Below, piece by piece: positions 5,738 through 13,202 of a stretch of DNA of 14,687 bases (position 1 is its first letter; the number at the start of each line of letters is the position of its first letter). Origin of the DNA: Chloroflexota bacterium (GTDB lineage Bacteria; Chloroflexota; Limnocylindria; Limnocylindrales; CSP1-4); NCBI GenBank assembly GCA_021802185.1, contig JAKAAV010000011.1, positions 1 through 14,687 of the forward strand, in the 5' to 3' direction. A program made the translations under genes and the position numbers. The notes under the pieces were generated by a model, which saw only the letters and a list, made by a program, of their open reading frames with translations, had not been told where the DNA came from and did no database searches.

Positions 5738-7011
5738 CGGATGAAGCCCTCGTAGTTGCGCATCATCAGCTGCGCCTCCACCTGCTTCATCGTCTCGACG
5801 ACCACCGACACCACGATCAGCAGTGCGGTGCCGCCGAGCGCGATCCCGCCGAGGCTGGGGAACGCCTGCGAGAGCACGAACGGCATGACCGCCACGATGC
5901 CCAGGAAGAGCGCGCCGGCGATCGTGATCCGGAAGACGACCGCCTGGAGGTAGTCGCGCGTGGGGTTGCCGGGCCGGATGCCGGGGATGAAGCCGCCGTT
6001 CTTGCGGAGCTGGTCCGCGGTGTCGTCGGGCTTGAAGGTGAAGGCGGTGTAGAAGTACGTGAAGCCGACCGTCAGGACGAAGTAGAGCACGGCGTACAGC
6101 GGGCTCTGCGTCCCGAGCAGGGTCTGGATCCCCCGCGACACGTCGGCCACGACCTTGACCTGCGACGACTGGAAGTACGCCGCGATCTGCGTCGGGAACA
6201 GGATGATGCTGACGGCGAAGATGATCGGGATGACGCCGGCCTGGTTCACCCGGAGCGGCAGGAACGTCGACCCGCCCTGGTAGAGACGACGACCTCGGAC
6301 GCGGCTCGCGTACTGGACCGGGATCCGGCGCTGCCCCTCCTGGATGTACACGATGCCGGCGATCGCGATGAGACCGACGACGGCAAGCGCGAAGCCGGCA
6401 GCCCAGTCCGGGGCCTCCAGGAACCGGCCGGCGGCCGACGGTATGCGTCCGACGATGCCGGCGAAGATGATGAAGCTGACACCGTTGCCGATGCCCTTCT
6501 CCGTGATGAGCTCGCCCATCCACATGAGGAGCACGGTGCCCGCGGTCAGCGAGATGATCTGGGTGACCGTGACGAGACTCGCGAGGTCGAAGCTCGTGAG
6601 AACGCCCTGGCTGTTCAGGATGGCGAGGAAGCCGTAGCCCTGGATCAGCGCGAGCGGCACGGTCAGGTACCGCGTGTACTGGTTGATCTTCTGGCGCCCG
6701 TACTCGCCCTCGTGGGAAAGGGCCTGCAGGGTCGGGATCACGCCCTGCATCAGCGTCATGATGATCGACGCGTTGATGTAGGGGTTCACGCCCATGCCGA
6801 TGACCGAGAACGACGACAGCCCGCCGCCGGAGAAGATGTCCAGCAGGCCGAGCAGCTGGTTGTTCTGGAACAGCGTGTTGAGCGCCGCCCGGTTGACGCC
6901 GGGCACCGGCACGTGAGCCAGGGCGCGCACCAGGATCAGCATCGCCAGCACGAACAGGATGCGGCGACGGATGTCGGGGGCGCGGAACGCGTTGATCAGG
7001 GCGTCGAACAC
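5734..7011 (-). CDS. secY: Preprotein translocase channel subunit SecY
   Basis: SecY is the ten-helix inner-membrane channel that, with SecE and SecG, exports unfolded proteins and inserts membrane proteins. The 425-residue product has a first hydrophobic helix near 18-34 and the plug region around 55-72. SecY signatures VTVTQIISLTAGTVLLMWMG and ITEKGIGNG lie near 147-177. The cytoplasmic loop RRIPVQYASR is near 228-237, and the loop KNGGFIPGIRPG near 337-348 contains the conserved Arg346. Further hydrophobic helices lie near 205-222, 260-278, 305-323, 360-380 and 390-405. The start is GTG with GGAG upstream, three bases after the rplO stop. The end is fused to adk by a GTGA overlap. Confidence 0.97.
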   Translation of the reverse strand: MFDALINAFRAPDIRRRILFVLAMLILVRALAHVPVPGVNRAALNTLFQNNQLLGLLDIFSGGGLSSFSVIGMGVNPYINASIIMTLMQGVIPTLQALSHEGEYGRQKINQYTRYLTVPLALIQGYGFLAILNSQGVLTSFDLASLVTVTQIISLTAGTVLLMWMGELITEKGIGNGVSFIIFAGIVGRIPSAAGRFLEAPDWAAGFALAVVGLIAIAGIVYIQEGQRRIPVQYASRVRGRRLYQGGSTFLPLRVNQAGVIPIIFAVSIILFPTQIAAYFQSSQVKVVADVSRGIQTLLGTQSPLYAVLYFVLTVGFTYFYTAFTFKPDDTADQLRKNGGFIPGIRPGNPTRDYLQAVVFRITIAGALFLGIVAVMPFVLSQAFPSLGGIALGGTALLIVVSVVVETMKQVEAQLMMRNYEGFIR

Positions 7012-7014
7012 CGT

Positions 7015-7692
7015 CTACTCCGCCTGCGGGGATGCGGACCCCTGCTCCTGCTCGGGCGATCCCGCGGGCTGCGGGACCTCGTCGCCGGTCCCCTCGTCCG
7101 GCGTGGCGTCGGACCGTGCGGCCGCCGACGCCGCGGCCTCCACCATGGTCTCGGGCCGCTGCTCGTCGGCCTCGATCCGGTCGACGCCGAGGGCCACGAG
7201 TTCCGTGTCAGGCATCTCGAGGACCTGGGCCGTGCCCCCGGCTGCCTCGATCTTCGCGGTCGCGCTCTTCGTGAACGCGTCGGCGACGACGAACAGGCGG
7301 CGGTCGACGTCGCCCTGGCCGAGGACCTTGACCGGCTGACGGAGCGATCCGACGAGGCCGGCGGCCACCAGCAGATCGGGGTTCACGGCGACCGGCGCGC
7401 TGGCCACGGGCTCGCCGAACCCGCCGGCCGCGGCCACCTCGTTGATGCGCCCGACGTTGACGACCGCGTACTCGATCCGGAAGCGGCGCTTGAAGCCGCG
7501 CAGCTTCGGCACGCGCTGCGAGGCCGGCGTCTGGCCGCCCTCGAACCAGGCGGGGATGCTGCTGCCCGTCCGGGCCTTCTGGCCCTTGGTGCCGCGCCCC
7601 GCGGTCTTGCCCTTGCCGGCCGCGATGCCGCGACCGACCCGTGTGCGGGCGGTGCGCGACCCGTCGGCGGGCCGCAGATCGTGGAGCTTCAT
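7015..7692 (-). CDS. rplO: 50S ribosomal protein L15 with extended acidic C-terminus
   Basis: L15 stabilises 23S rRNA late in large-subunit assembly. The core (about residues 1-162) opens [20 protein letters not shown] and has the glycine/basic RNA-binding segment [36 protein letters not shown] and the C-terminal domain ending near [14 protein letters not shown]. Bacterial L15 is usually about 145-155 residues; this one is 225. Residues 163-225 form an Ala/Glu/Pro/Ser-rich tail with about 15 acidic and only three basic residues. No domain is recognisable in it. The ATG overlaps the rpmD stop (ATGA) and has GGAGGAGG just upstream. Confidence 0.95.
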   Translation of the reverse strand: MKLHDLRPADGSRTARTRVGRGIAAGKGKTAGRGTKGQKARTGSSIPAWFEGGQTPASQRVPKLRGFKRRFRIEYAVVNVGRINEVAAAGGFGEPVASAPVAVNPDLLVAAGLVGSLRQPVKVLGQGDVDRRLFVVADAFTKSATAKIEAAGGTAQVLEMPDTELVALGVDRIEADEQRPETMVEAAASAAARSDATPDEGTGDEVPQPAGSPEQEQGSASPQAE

Positions 7693-8051
7693 GCTCCCTC
7701 CTCCTCCGCGGTCGTCGCGGGATTGTCGGCACCTTCTGCCGGAGCCGGCGCGTCCGGAGTTGCCGCCGTATCCGCCGCCGCGACGGCCTCGGACTCCGGT
7801 GCCGTCGCGGGCACGGACGCCGGCGCGTGCGCGGCGGCGCGACGCCGGGCGTGGGCCGGGACGTGCTCGGGCAGCTCCTCGACCTCGACGAGGAATCGGA
7901 CGGCGCGGACCATGCCCCGCGTGGCGGGGTTGTCGGGCACCTCGACCGTCTCGTGGAGCCGGTGCAGGCCGAGCGCGCGAACAGTGCCCCGCGCCTTGGC
8001 GGTGTAGCTGATCGGGCTCTTGCGCAGGCGGACCCGCAGCTTATCGGGCAT
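7689..8051 (-). CDS. rpmD: 50S ribosomal protein L30 with long Ala/Pro/Glu tail
   Basis: L30 is a small large-subunit protein of about 60 residues. Here residues 1-58 carry the family fold: [23 protein letters not shown], then [20 protein letters not shown]. Residues 59-120 are a low-complexity tail with many Ala, plus Pro, Glu, Thr and a small basic cluster HARRRAAAH at 67-75, doubling the usual length. The tail is in frame through to a TGA that overlaps the rplO ATG, so no frameshift is needed to explain it. The ATG overlaps the 3' end of rpsE by 11 bases. The core assignment is firm; the tail's role is unknown. Confidence 0.94.
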   Translation of the reverse strand: MPDKLRVRLRKSPISYTAKARGTVRALGLHRLHETVEVPDNPATRGMVRAVRFLVEVEELPEHVPAHARRRAAAHAPASVPATAPESEAVAAADTAATPDAPAPAEGADNPATTAEEEGA

Positions 8052-8577
8052 CGGCGACGACCTCCGGGCTCGGCTGCCCGCTGATCACGCTGCGGAGCCG
8101 CACGCCGCGCTGGGCCGACAGCTCCTCGGCGCTCCGCAGGCTGCGCAGTGCCTCAAGCGCGGCGCGCGTGACGTTGACCGGGTTCGTCGAGCCGAGCGAC
8201 TTCGACAGGATGTCGCGGATCCCGGCCGATTCGACGACGGCGCGCACGGACCCGCCGGCGATGACGCCGGTGCCCTGGGACGCCGGGCGGAGCATCACGT
8301 TGCTCGCGCCGTACCGGACGGTGACCTCGTGCGGGATGGTGGTGCCGACGAGCGGCACGCGGATCAGGTGCTTCTTCGCGTCCTCGACGCCCTTGCGGAT
8401 CGCCTCGGGGACCTCGCCGGCCTTCCCGAGCCCGACGCCGACGTGCCCGGCCCCGTCGCCGACGACGACGACGGCGCTGAAGCTGAAGCGGCGTCCGCCC
8501 TTGACGACCTTGGCGACGCGGTTGATCTGGACGACGCGTTCCTCGAGCGTCAGCCTGGCTGGGTCGATCCTCGCCAA
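8041..8577 (-). CDS. rpsE: 30S ribosomal protein S5
   Basis: S5 takes part in decoding accuracy and mRNA unwinding at the entry site. The 178-residue protein begins [20 protein letters not shown] and has the S5 signature [19 protein letters not shown], then [20 protein letters not shown], and the second domain with [13 protein letters not shown] and [13 protein letters not shown], then [13 protein letters not shown]. The only start that preserves the N-terminal domain is TTG at 8577, with AAAGGAG about six bases upstream; no in-frame ATG lies nearby. The stop TAA lies within the beginning of rpmD. Confidence 0.96.
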   Translation of the reverse strand: MARIDPARLTLEERVVQINRVAKVVKGGRRFSFSAVVVVGDGAGHVGVGLGKAGEVPEAIRKGVEDAKKHLIRVPLVGTTIPHEVTVRYGASNVMLRPASQGTGVIAGGSVRAVVESAGIRDILSKSLGSTNPVNVTRAALEALRSLRSAEELSAQRGVRLRSVISGQPSPEVVADAR

Positions 8578-8595
8578 CGATGGCTCCTTTCAGTC

Positions 8596-8958
8596 CTAGA
8601 AGTCGAGGCCCGCCTCGCGGGCCGCGTCGGCGAGCGATTTGACCCGACCGTGGTAGCGGAAGCCGGCGCGGTCGAAGACGACGCAGTCGACCCCCGCGGC
8701 CTTCGCACGCTCGGCAATGAGCCGGCCCACGTTCTTCGCCCGTTCGGTCTTGGTTGCCTCGAGCGACCGGATCTCGCGCTCGAGCGACGACGCCGCGGCC
8801 AGCGTTCGGCCGGTCGTGTCGTCGATGACCTGCGCGTAGATCTGGTCGATGCTGCGGAACACGGCCAGGCGCGGCCGCGCCGCCGTCCCGCGCGTGGTGA
8901 GACGGATGCGCTCGTGGCGCTTCTGCCGCGCGGCGCTCCTCGAAGGTGCCTGGGCCAT
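8596..8958 (-). CDS. rplR: 50S ribosomal protein L18
   Basis: L18 binds 5S rRNA and brings it into the large subunit together with L5. The 120-residue product starts [20 protein letters not shown] and has R-P-R-L-A-V-F-R-S[11 protein letters not shown], [10 protein letters not shown], and the conserved [20 protein letters not shown] followed by AREAGLDF. The ATG at 8958 gives the normal family length and has AGGAG about 12 bases upstream. An ATG further upstream at 9036 would add 26 Arg/Pro-rich residues with no family counterpart, so I reject it. A 104-base gap precedes the gene. Confidence 0.95.
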   Translation of the reverse strand: MAQAPSRSAARQKRHERIRLTTRGTAARPRLAVFRSIDQIYAQVIDDTTGRTLAAASSLEREIRSLEATKTERAKNVGRLIAERAKAAGVDCVVFDRAGFRYHGRVKSLADAAREAGLDF

Positions 8959-9062
8959 TGTTCTCGTCGTACTCCTAGGTCGAGGACCCGGGCCCGGTCT
9001 CGCGGGAGGGTCCGTCTCGCGGCGCCGATCCCGCACTCACGCGGGCGCGGAGCCGCCGTCGA
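8959..9062 (-). other. rplF-rplR intergenic region with hairpin potential
   Basis: This is the longest gap in the spc part. On the transcribed strand it contains a perfect hairpin at 9030-9045 (CCCGC, six-base loop, GCGGG), which can be enclosed by a looser GCGGC/GCCGC pairing. A separate GGACCC/GGGTCC pair lies closer to rplR, and CCGCGAGAC occurs twice. There is no T-run, so it is not a standard terminator. I see no convincing promoter in it. Confidence 0.4.
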
Positions 9063-9614
9063 TTACTTCTTGCCGCCGATCTTGCCGGCCTTGCCGGCCT
9101 TGCGCCGGATGCGCTCGCCGGCATACCGGACGCCCTTGCCCTTGTACGGCTCGGGCTTCCGGGTCGCGCGAACCTGCGCCGCAACCTGGCCGACCAGCTC
9201 CTTGTCGATCCCGACCACGGCGAGCCGGACCGGGTTGTCGACCTCGAACGCGATGCCGGCCGGCGGGTTGATCTCGATCGGGTGGCTGTAGCCCAGCGTG
9301 AGCTGCAGCTTGTCCCCGACCTTCTGGGCCCGGTAGCCCACGCCGGTGATCTCGAGCGGCTTGCGGTAGCCCGCCGTCACGCCGGTCACCATGTTCGCGA
9401 CGAGCGTCCGCGTCAGGCCATGCAGCTCGCGCGACCGCTTGTCATCGCGCGGCCGTTCGACGCGGAGCGTGCCGTCCTCGCGGACGACCGTGACCTCCGG
9501 CGCGATCTCGCGCTGCAGCTCGCCGCGCGGCCCCTTCACGGTCACCGTCGAGCCGTCGATCGTCACGTCGACGCCCGACGGGATGGGGATGGGAAGTCGT
9601 CCGATGCGTGACAT
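9063..9614 (-). CDS. rplF: 50S ribosomal protein L6
   Basis: L6 lies near the factor-binding site at the base of the L7/L12 stalk. The 183-residue product begins [20 protein letters not shown] with [10 protein letters not shown] next. It carries both L6 repeats; the second has [20 protein letters not shown], the GYSHPIEI strand, and the family signature [19 protein letters not shown], ending in a lysine/glycine-rich tail. The length is normal. The ATG is six bases after the rpsH stop. Confidence 0.97.
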   Translation of the reverse strand: MSRIGRLPIPIPSGVDVTIDGSTVTVKGPRGELQREIAPEVTVVREDGTLRVERPRDDKRSRELHGLTRTLVANMVTGVTAGYRKPLEITGVGYRAQKVGDKLQLTLGYSHPIEINPPAGIAFEVDNPVRLAVVGIDKELVGQVAAQVRATRKPEPYKGKGVRYAGERIRRKAGKAGKIGGKK

Positions 9615-9620
9615 GGCGGC

Positions 9621-10019
9621 CTACCAGACGTACGCCAGGACTTCGCCGCCGAGCTGGGCCTTGTGGGCCTGCGCGCCGGTCATGATCCCCTGGCTGGTGC
9701 TGACGATGACGATGCCGAGGCCGCCGAGGACGCGGGGAATCTCGGTCTTGCCGGCGTAGACGCGGAGCCCGGGCTTGCTGATGCGCTTGAGCCCGGAGAC
9801 GACCGGCGCCTTGCCGCCGACGTAGCGGAGCGAGAGGCGCAGCATCGCACGCGGGCCCTCGCGGAACTCGTCGAAGTCCGCGATGAACCCCTCGTCCTTG
9901 AGGATGCGGGCGATCTCGCGCTTCGTGCGCGAGGCGGGGACGAGCACCTCGGGGTGCCGGGCGCGGCTCGCGTTCCGGATCCGCGTCAGCATGTCGGCAA
10001 TCGGGTCGGAGATGTTCAT
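9621..10019 (-). CDS. rpsH: 30S ribosomal protein S8
   Basis: S8 binds the central domain of 16S rRNA and in E. coli represses the spc operon. The 132-residue product opens [20 protein letters not shown] and has [21 protein letters not shown]. It ends with the diagnostic [14 protein letters not shown] and GGEVLAYVW, the S8 C-terminal RNA-binding signature. The length is standard. The ATG is four bases after the rpsN stop. I did not find an obvious copy of the S8 target structure elsewhere in the window by eye. Confidence 0.97.
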   Translation of the reverse strand: MNISDPIADMLTRIRNASRARHPEVLVPASRTKREIARILKDEGFIADFDEFREGPRAMLRLSLRYVGGKAPVVSGLKRISKPGLRVYAGKTEIPRVLGGLGIVIVSTSQGIMTGAQAHKAQLGGEVLAYVW

Positions 10020-10023
10020 GCGG

Positions 10024-10209
10024 TCACCAGCTCGACTTCGTCACGCCGGGCAGCATCCCGAGGAGCGCTCGCTCCCGGAAGCAGATGCGGCAGAGCGCGA
10101 AGCGACGCATGTACCCGCGGGGCCGGCCGCAGACCGAGCAGCGGTTCTTCTGCCGGACCTTGTACCGGTTCGGGCGGTTCGCCTTCGCGATCATGGACTT
10201 CTTGGCCAT
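10024..10209 (-). CDS. rpsN: 30S ribosomal protein S14, zinc-type (type Z)
   Basis: S14 is required for late 30S head assembly. This 61-residue form begins [20 protein letters not shown] and has zinc ligands Cys24, Cys27, Cys40 and Cys43 (C-S-V-C and C-R-I-C), ending [11 protein letters not shown]. Both the short length and the four cysteines identify the zinc-type S14, as opposed to the roughly 100-residue zinc-free form. The ATG at 10209 has GGAGG upstream and lies 20 bases after the rplE stop. A longer in-frame reading upstream runs through rplE and is a shadow. Confidence 0.97.
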   Translation of the reverse strand: MAKKSMIAKANRPNRYKVRQKNRCSVCGRPRGYMRRFALCRICFRERALLGMLPGVTKSSW

Positions 10210-10229
10210 TCGTGATCCCTCCCGCGCCG

Positions 10230-10769
10230 CTAGCCGGCGAAGGGCATGCCGAGGAGCTCGAGGAGCTTCTTCGATTCCTCGTCGGACTTCGCCGTCGTCA
10301 CGATGCTCACCTCGAGCCCGCGCAGGCGGTCCACCTTGTCGTAGTCGATCTCCGGGAACGCGAGCTGCTCCCGCAGCCCGAGCGAATAATTGCCGCGCCC
10401 GTCGAACGAGCGCGACGGCACTCCGTGGAAGTCGCGGATGCGGGGCAGCGCGAGCTGCGTGAGCCGCTCGAGGAAGTCCCACATCCGGTCGCCGCGGAGG
10501 GTGACCTTCGCGCCGATCGCGTTGCCCGTGCGGAGCCGGAACTGGGCGATCGAGCGCTTCGCTCGCGTGACGATGGGCTTCTGGCCCGTGATCGCGGTCA
10601 GGTCGCCGACGGCCGCATCCATCGCCTTCGCGTTCTGGAGCGCCTCGCCGAGCCCGATGTTCACGACGACCTTCTCGACGCGCGGCACCTGCATCGGGTT
10701 CGCGTACGAGAACTCCTTCTGAAGCGCGGGCACGACGTCCTCGCGGTAGCGCCGCTTCAGCTCGCTCAT
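10230..10769 (-). CDS. rplE: 50S ribosomal protein L5
   Basis: L5 binds 5S rRNA and contacts the P-site tRNA and, through S13, the small subunit. The 179-residue product begins [20 protein letters not shown] and has the signature [16 protein letters not shown], the [20 protein letters not shown] block, [37 protein letters not shown] and a terminal LLELLGMPF. The ATG shares a base with the rplX stop (TGATG junction). An in-frame ATG 37 codons upstream lies inside rplX and is rejected. Confidence 0.97.
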   Translation of the reverse strand: MSELKRRYREDVVPALQKEFSYANPMQVPRVEKVVVNIGLGEALQNAKAMDAAVGDLTAITGQKPIVTRAKRSIAQFRLRTGNAIGAKVTLRGDRMWDFLERLTQLALPRIRDFHGVPSRSFDGRGNYSLGLREQLAFPEIDYDKVDRLRGLEVSIVTTAKSDEESKKLLELLGMPFAG

Positions 10770-11155
10770 CACTTCACCTCGCGTGCGAGCGGCTCGCCGC
10801 ACCGGGCGCAGACCCGGACGCTCCGGCCGTTCGCCAGCGCCGTGTGGCGGACGCGCGTGGGCTGCCCGCACGACGGGCACACGACCATGACGTTGCTGAC
10901 CGGCAGCGGCATCGTCTTGTCGAGGATGCCGCCCTGCTGGATCTGCGGCGCCGATTCGGTGCGGCCCTGGATCGTGCGCGGCTTGGTGTGTCGCTTCGAC
11001 ACGTTCACTCCGCCGACGACCACGTGGTCCGGCCGGACCACGTGGTCCACGGTGCCGCGCTTGCCGGCGTCCTTGCCCGTCAGCACCACGACCTGGTCGC
11101 CCTTCCGGATCTCAGGCACCTTCGTGACGCGCTTGGCGACCTCGCCTGCCGGCAT
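10769..11155 (-). CDS. rplX: 50S ribosomal protein L24 with C-terminal zinc ribbon
   Basis: L24 is an assembly initiator that binds the 5' domain of 23S rRNA near the exit tunnel. The 128-residue product has the KOW motif [20 protein letters not shown] near 17-36, then [11 protein letters not shown], and [17 protein letters not shown]. The zinc ribbon uses Cys93, Cys96, Cys116 and Cys119 (CPSCG and CARCG). The zinc-ribbon extension is known from many bacterial L24 proteins. An extra 15 residues precede the KOW motif. Codons 37-46 contain a perfect 30-base palindrome. It starts one base after the rplN stop. Confidence 0.95.
   Translation of the reverse strand: MPAGEVAKRVTKVPEIRKGDQVVVLTGKDAGKRGTVDHVVRPDHVVVGGVNVSKRHTKPRTIQGRTESAPQIQQGGILDKTMPLPVSNVMVVCPSCGQPTRVRHTALANGRSVRVCARCGEPLAREVK
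11018..11047. repeat. Perfect 30-base palindrome inside rplX
   Basis: The sequence reads GACCACGTGGTCCGG followed by its exact reverse complement. The centre lies between 11032 and 11033. It consists of two copies of the self-complementary 14-mer GGACCACGTGGTCC (the first differs only at its outer edge) meeting at GGCC. It occupies exactly ten rplX codons and encodes [10 protein letters not shown], so GAC CAC GTG GTC occurs twice. As RNA it could form a 13-pair stem with a four-base loop. Confidence 0.9.
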
Positions 11156-11156
11156 C

Positions 11157-11525
11157 TCAGAGCACCTCCGGCGCGAGGGAGACGATCTTCATGTAGTTCC
11201 GATCCCGCAGCTCGCGCGCGACCGGACCGAAGATCCGGGTCCCGCGCGGGTTCCCCTGGTTGTTGATGAGCACGGCTGCGTTCTCGTCGAACCGGATGTA
11301 GCTGCCGTCCGGCCGCCCGTACTCCTTCGCCGTGCGCACGACGACGGCCCGCACGACGTCGCCCTTCTTGACGGCGGCGTTCGGGATCGCCTGCTTGACG
11401 CTGGCGATGATGACGTCGCCGACCTCGGCGGTCGTCTTGCGTGAGCGGCCCATGATGCGGATGCACTGGATCGTCCGCGCGCCGGTGTTATCCGCGACCC
11501 GCAGCCGGCTGTACTGCTGGATCAT
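11157..11525 (-). CDS. rplN: 50S ribosomal protein L14
   Basis: L14 lies at the subunit interface and contacts 16S rRNA helix 44; silencing factor RsfS also binds it in other bacteria. The 122-residue product begins [20 protein letters not shown] and has the signature [11 protein letters not shown], then [39 protein letters not shown] and [12 protein letters not shown], ending in SLAPEVL. It matches the family end to end. The ATG overlaps the rpsQ stop (ATGA). Confidence 0.97.
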   Translation of the reverse strand: MIQQYSRLRVADNTGARTIQCIRIMGRSRKTTAEVGDVIIASVKQAIPNAAVKKGDVVRAVVVRTAKEYGRPDGSYIRFDENAAVLINNQGNPRGTRIFGPVARELRDRNYMKIVSLAPEVL

Positions 11526-11896
11526 GCGGTCGCCCCTCCCGACGGCGCCTCTTCAGCCCGTCCGGGGTGCGCGTGGTGGATCGCCTCGGAGGTCGATGCC
11601 TCCTCGGCCACCACCGGCTCGCCCGTGCCATCGGCCGCCCGCTGGACGATCTCGACCAGCCGCCAGCGCTTGGTCGCGCTCATCGGGCGCGACTCCTCGA
11701 TGCGCACGGTGTCGCCGATGCGCGCCTCGTTGCGCTCGTCGTGGGCCTTGAACTTCGTCGTGAGGCGGACGACGCGCTTGTACAGCGGGTGCCGGGAGAG
11801 CCGCTCGACGGACACCACGATCGTCTTGTCCATCTTGTCGCTGACGACGCGCCCGACCTTGCTCTTCCGCTGCGTGTCCACCTTCGCTCCGCTCAT
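11522..11896 (-). CDS. rpsQ: 30S ribosomal protein S17 with C-terminal extension
   Basis: S17 is a primary 16S rRNA binding protein with an OB fold. The core (residues 1-86) has [20 protein letters not shown], then [20 protein letters not shown], and [20 protein letters not shown] with V-E-I-V-Q-R. The usual length is about 80-90 residues; here 38 more follow (87-124), rich in Ala, Glu, Ser and Gly with one HHAH cluster. The tail is in frame to a TGA overlapping rplN. The ATG likewise overlaps the rpmC stop (ATGA), so the gene is coupled at both ends. Confidence 0.95.
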   Translation of the reverse strand: MSGAKVDTQRKSKVGRVVSDKMDKTIVVSVERLSRHPLYKRVVRLTTKFKAHDERNEARIGDTVRIEESRPMSATKRWRLVEIVQRAADGTGEPVVAEEASTSEAIHHAHPGRAEEAPSGGATA

Positions 11897-12108
11897 TGCC
11901 CGGCCTCCACGGCGGGCCGGCCCGCGCGGCGCTCGGTCTGCACCGTCAGGATCCTGGCGATCCGCTTGCGCGTGTTCCGGATCTGGTTGTAGTCGCTCAG
12001 CTGCCTGGTGGCCAGCTGGAAGCGCAGGTCGTACAGGTTCCGGCGCGCCGCCGTGAGCTCGGACTCGAGCTCACCGTCCGAGAGCGCGCGGACCTCATCG
12101 ATGTCCAT
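11893..12108 (-). CDS. rpmC: 50S ribosomal protein L29
   Basis: L29 lies next to the peptide exit tunnel and, with L23, forms the docking region for signal recognition particle and trigger factor. The 71-residue product is a two-helix protein: [20 protein letters not shown], then [17 protein letters not shown], and [17 protein letters not shown]. The ATG at 12108 gives the usual start, and it lies inside the end of rplP, overlapping it by 14 bases. The 3' end overlaps rpsQ by four bases. Confidence 0.96.
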   Translation of the reverse strand: MDIDEVRALSDGELESELTAARRNLYDLRFQLATRQLSDYNQIRNTRKRIARILTVQTERRAGRPAVEAGQ

Positions 12109-12526
12109 CGGTCACCACGCCTTCCCGGACGACGAACTTCACGTTCACGGGCAGCTTGTGGCCCGCCAGCCGCATCGCCTCCGCGGCCTCCTCGACCGGC
12201 ACGCCGGCCAGCTCGAAGAGGATCCGGCCGGGCTTGACGACCGCCACCCAGTGGTCCGGCGCGCCCTTGCCGGAACCCATGCGGGTCTCGGCGGGCTTCT
12301 TCGTCACCGGCTTGTCCGGGAAGATCCGGATCCAGACCTTGCCGCCGCGCTTGACCGACCGGGTCATCGCGCGCCGGGCCGCCTCGATCTGGCGGCTCGT
12401 GATCCAGGCCGGCTCCTCGGTCATCAGGCCGTACTCGCCGAACGCGATCGTGCTGCCGCCCTTCGCCATGCCGCTCATGCGGCCGCGCATGACCCGGCGA
12501 TGCTTGACTCGCTTGGGGATCAGCAT
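12095..12526 (-). CDS. rplP: 50S ribosomal protein L16
   Basis: L16 lies near the A site and helps position tRNA in the peptidyl transferase region. The 143-residue product begins [19 protein letters not shown]. It then has the conserved [71 protein letters not shown] and R-I-L-F-E-L-A-G-V, all family hallmarks. The Arg of the TRMGSGKG motif corresponds to the arginine hydroxylated in E. coli L16. The ATG is three bases after the rpsC stop, with AGGAG upstream. Confidence 0.97.
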   Translation of the reverse strand: MLIPKRVKHRRVMRGRMSGMAKGGSTIAFGEYGLMTEEPAWITSRQIEAARRAMTRSVKRGGKVWIRIFPDKPVTKKPAETRMGSGKGAPDHWVAVVKPGRILFELAGVPVEEAAEAMRLAGHKLPVNVKFVVREGVVTDGHR

Positions 12527-12529
12527 GGC

Positions 12530-13201
12530 TCAGGCTCCTGCCGGCGCCGGAGCCGCCTCGCGGGGCGCCTTGCGCTCGGGCATGATGTCGCCCCGATACA
12601 CCCACACCTTGACACCGATGCGTCCGTACGTGGTGTGCGCGTGGACCTGGCCGTAGCTGATGTCCGCGCGGAGCGTGCCGAGCGGGATGCGCCCCTCGCG
12701 CTCCCACTCGCGGCGCGCCATCTCGGCGCCGCCGAGCCGGCCGGCGACGGCGATCCGGACGCCCTTCGCGCCCGCCTTCATCGTGCGCTGCACCGACTGC
12801 TTCATCGCCTTCTTGAACGCGATGCGTCGGCTCAGCTGCTGCGCGATGTTCGCGGCGACGAGCTGCGCGTCCAGCTCCGGCTGGCGGATCTCCTTGATCT
12901 CGAGCTTGACCTTCCGGCTCGACAGCCGGCCGATCTGCTGGCGCAGTGCCTCGACGTTGGCACCGCCCTTGCCGATCACGATCCCCGGCTTCGCCGTGTG
13001 GATCGTGACCGTCACGTGGTTGATGCCGCGCTCGATCTCGACATGGCTCACGCTCGCGTTCGCGAGGCGCCTGTCGATCAGGTCGCGGATCGCGAAGTCC
13101 TCCTTGAGGAGGTCGCTGTAGTTCTTGTCCGCGTACCAGTTCGCCGTCCAGCCCCGCGATACGCCGATGCGGAAGCCGTACGGGTGGACCTTGTGACCCA
13201 A
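12530..13201 (-). CDS. rpsC: 30S ribosomal protein S3
   Basis: S3 lies at the mRNA entry channel and contributes to mRNA unwinding. The 223-residue product begins MGHKVHPYGFRIGVSRGW. It contains a type II KH domain with the G-x-x-G loop GKGG at 77-80, followed by V-E-A-L-R-Q-Q-I, and the C-terminal signature G-R-L-G-G-A-E-M-A-R-R-E-W with REGRIPLGTLRADISYG. It ends in an Ala/Pro-rich tail. The start codon is TTG at 13201: no in-frame ATG or GTG would keep the conserved N-terminus. AAGGAGG lies about eight bases upstream, within the end of rplV. Confidence 0.97.
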   Translation of the reverse strand: MGHKVHPYGFRIGVSRGWTANWYADKNYSDLLKEDFAIRDLIDRRLANASVSHVEIERGINHVTVTIHTAKPGIVIGKGGANVEALRQQIGRLSSRKVKLEIKEIRQPELDAQLVAANIAQQLSRRIAFKKAMKQSVQRTMKAGAKGVRIAVAGRLGGAEMARREWEREGRIPLGTLRADISYGQVHAHTTYGRIGVKVWVYRGDIMPERKAPREAAPAPAGA

Positions 13202-13202
13202 C

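Noticed and set aside
5738-6523. Long in-frame extension upstream of adk
   Set aside because: It overlaps most of secY out of frame. The GTG at the secY stop gives the standard adenylate kinase N-terminus.
6712-8007. 431-codon plus-strand open frame opposite secY, rplO and rpmD
   Set aside because: It is the reverse-frame reading of well-supported genes with no motif of its own.
8959-9036. Possible 26-residue N-terminal extension of L18
   Set aside because: It is Arg/Pro-rich with no family counterpart, and the ATG at 8958 has a ribosome binding site and gives the normal length.
10790-10880. Cysteine pairs at the end of L24 as a possible novel zinc domain or fusion
   Set aside because: A C-terminal zinc ribbon is a known variant of bacterial L24.
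9663-11444. 593-codon plus-strand open frame opposite rpsH through rplN
   Set aside because: It runs antisense across six certain ribosomal genes with biased low-information composition; it is a GC-driven shadow.
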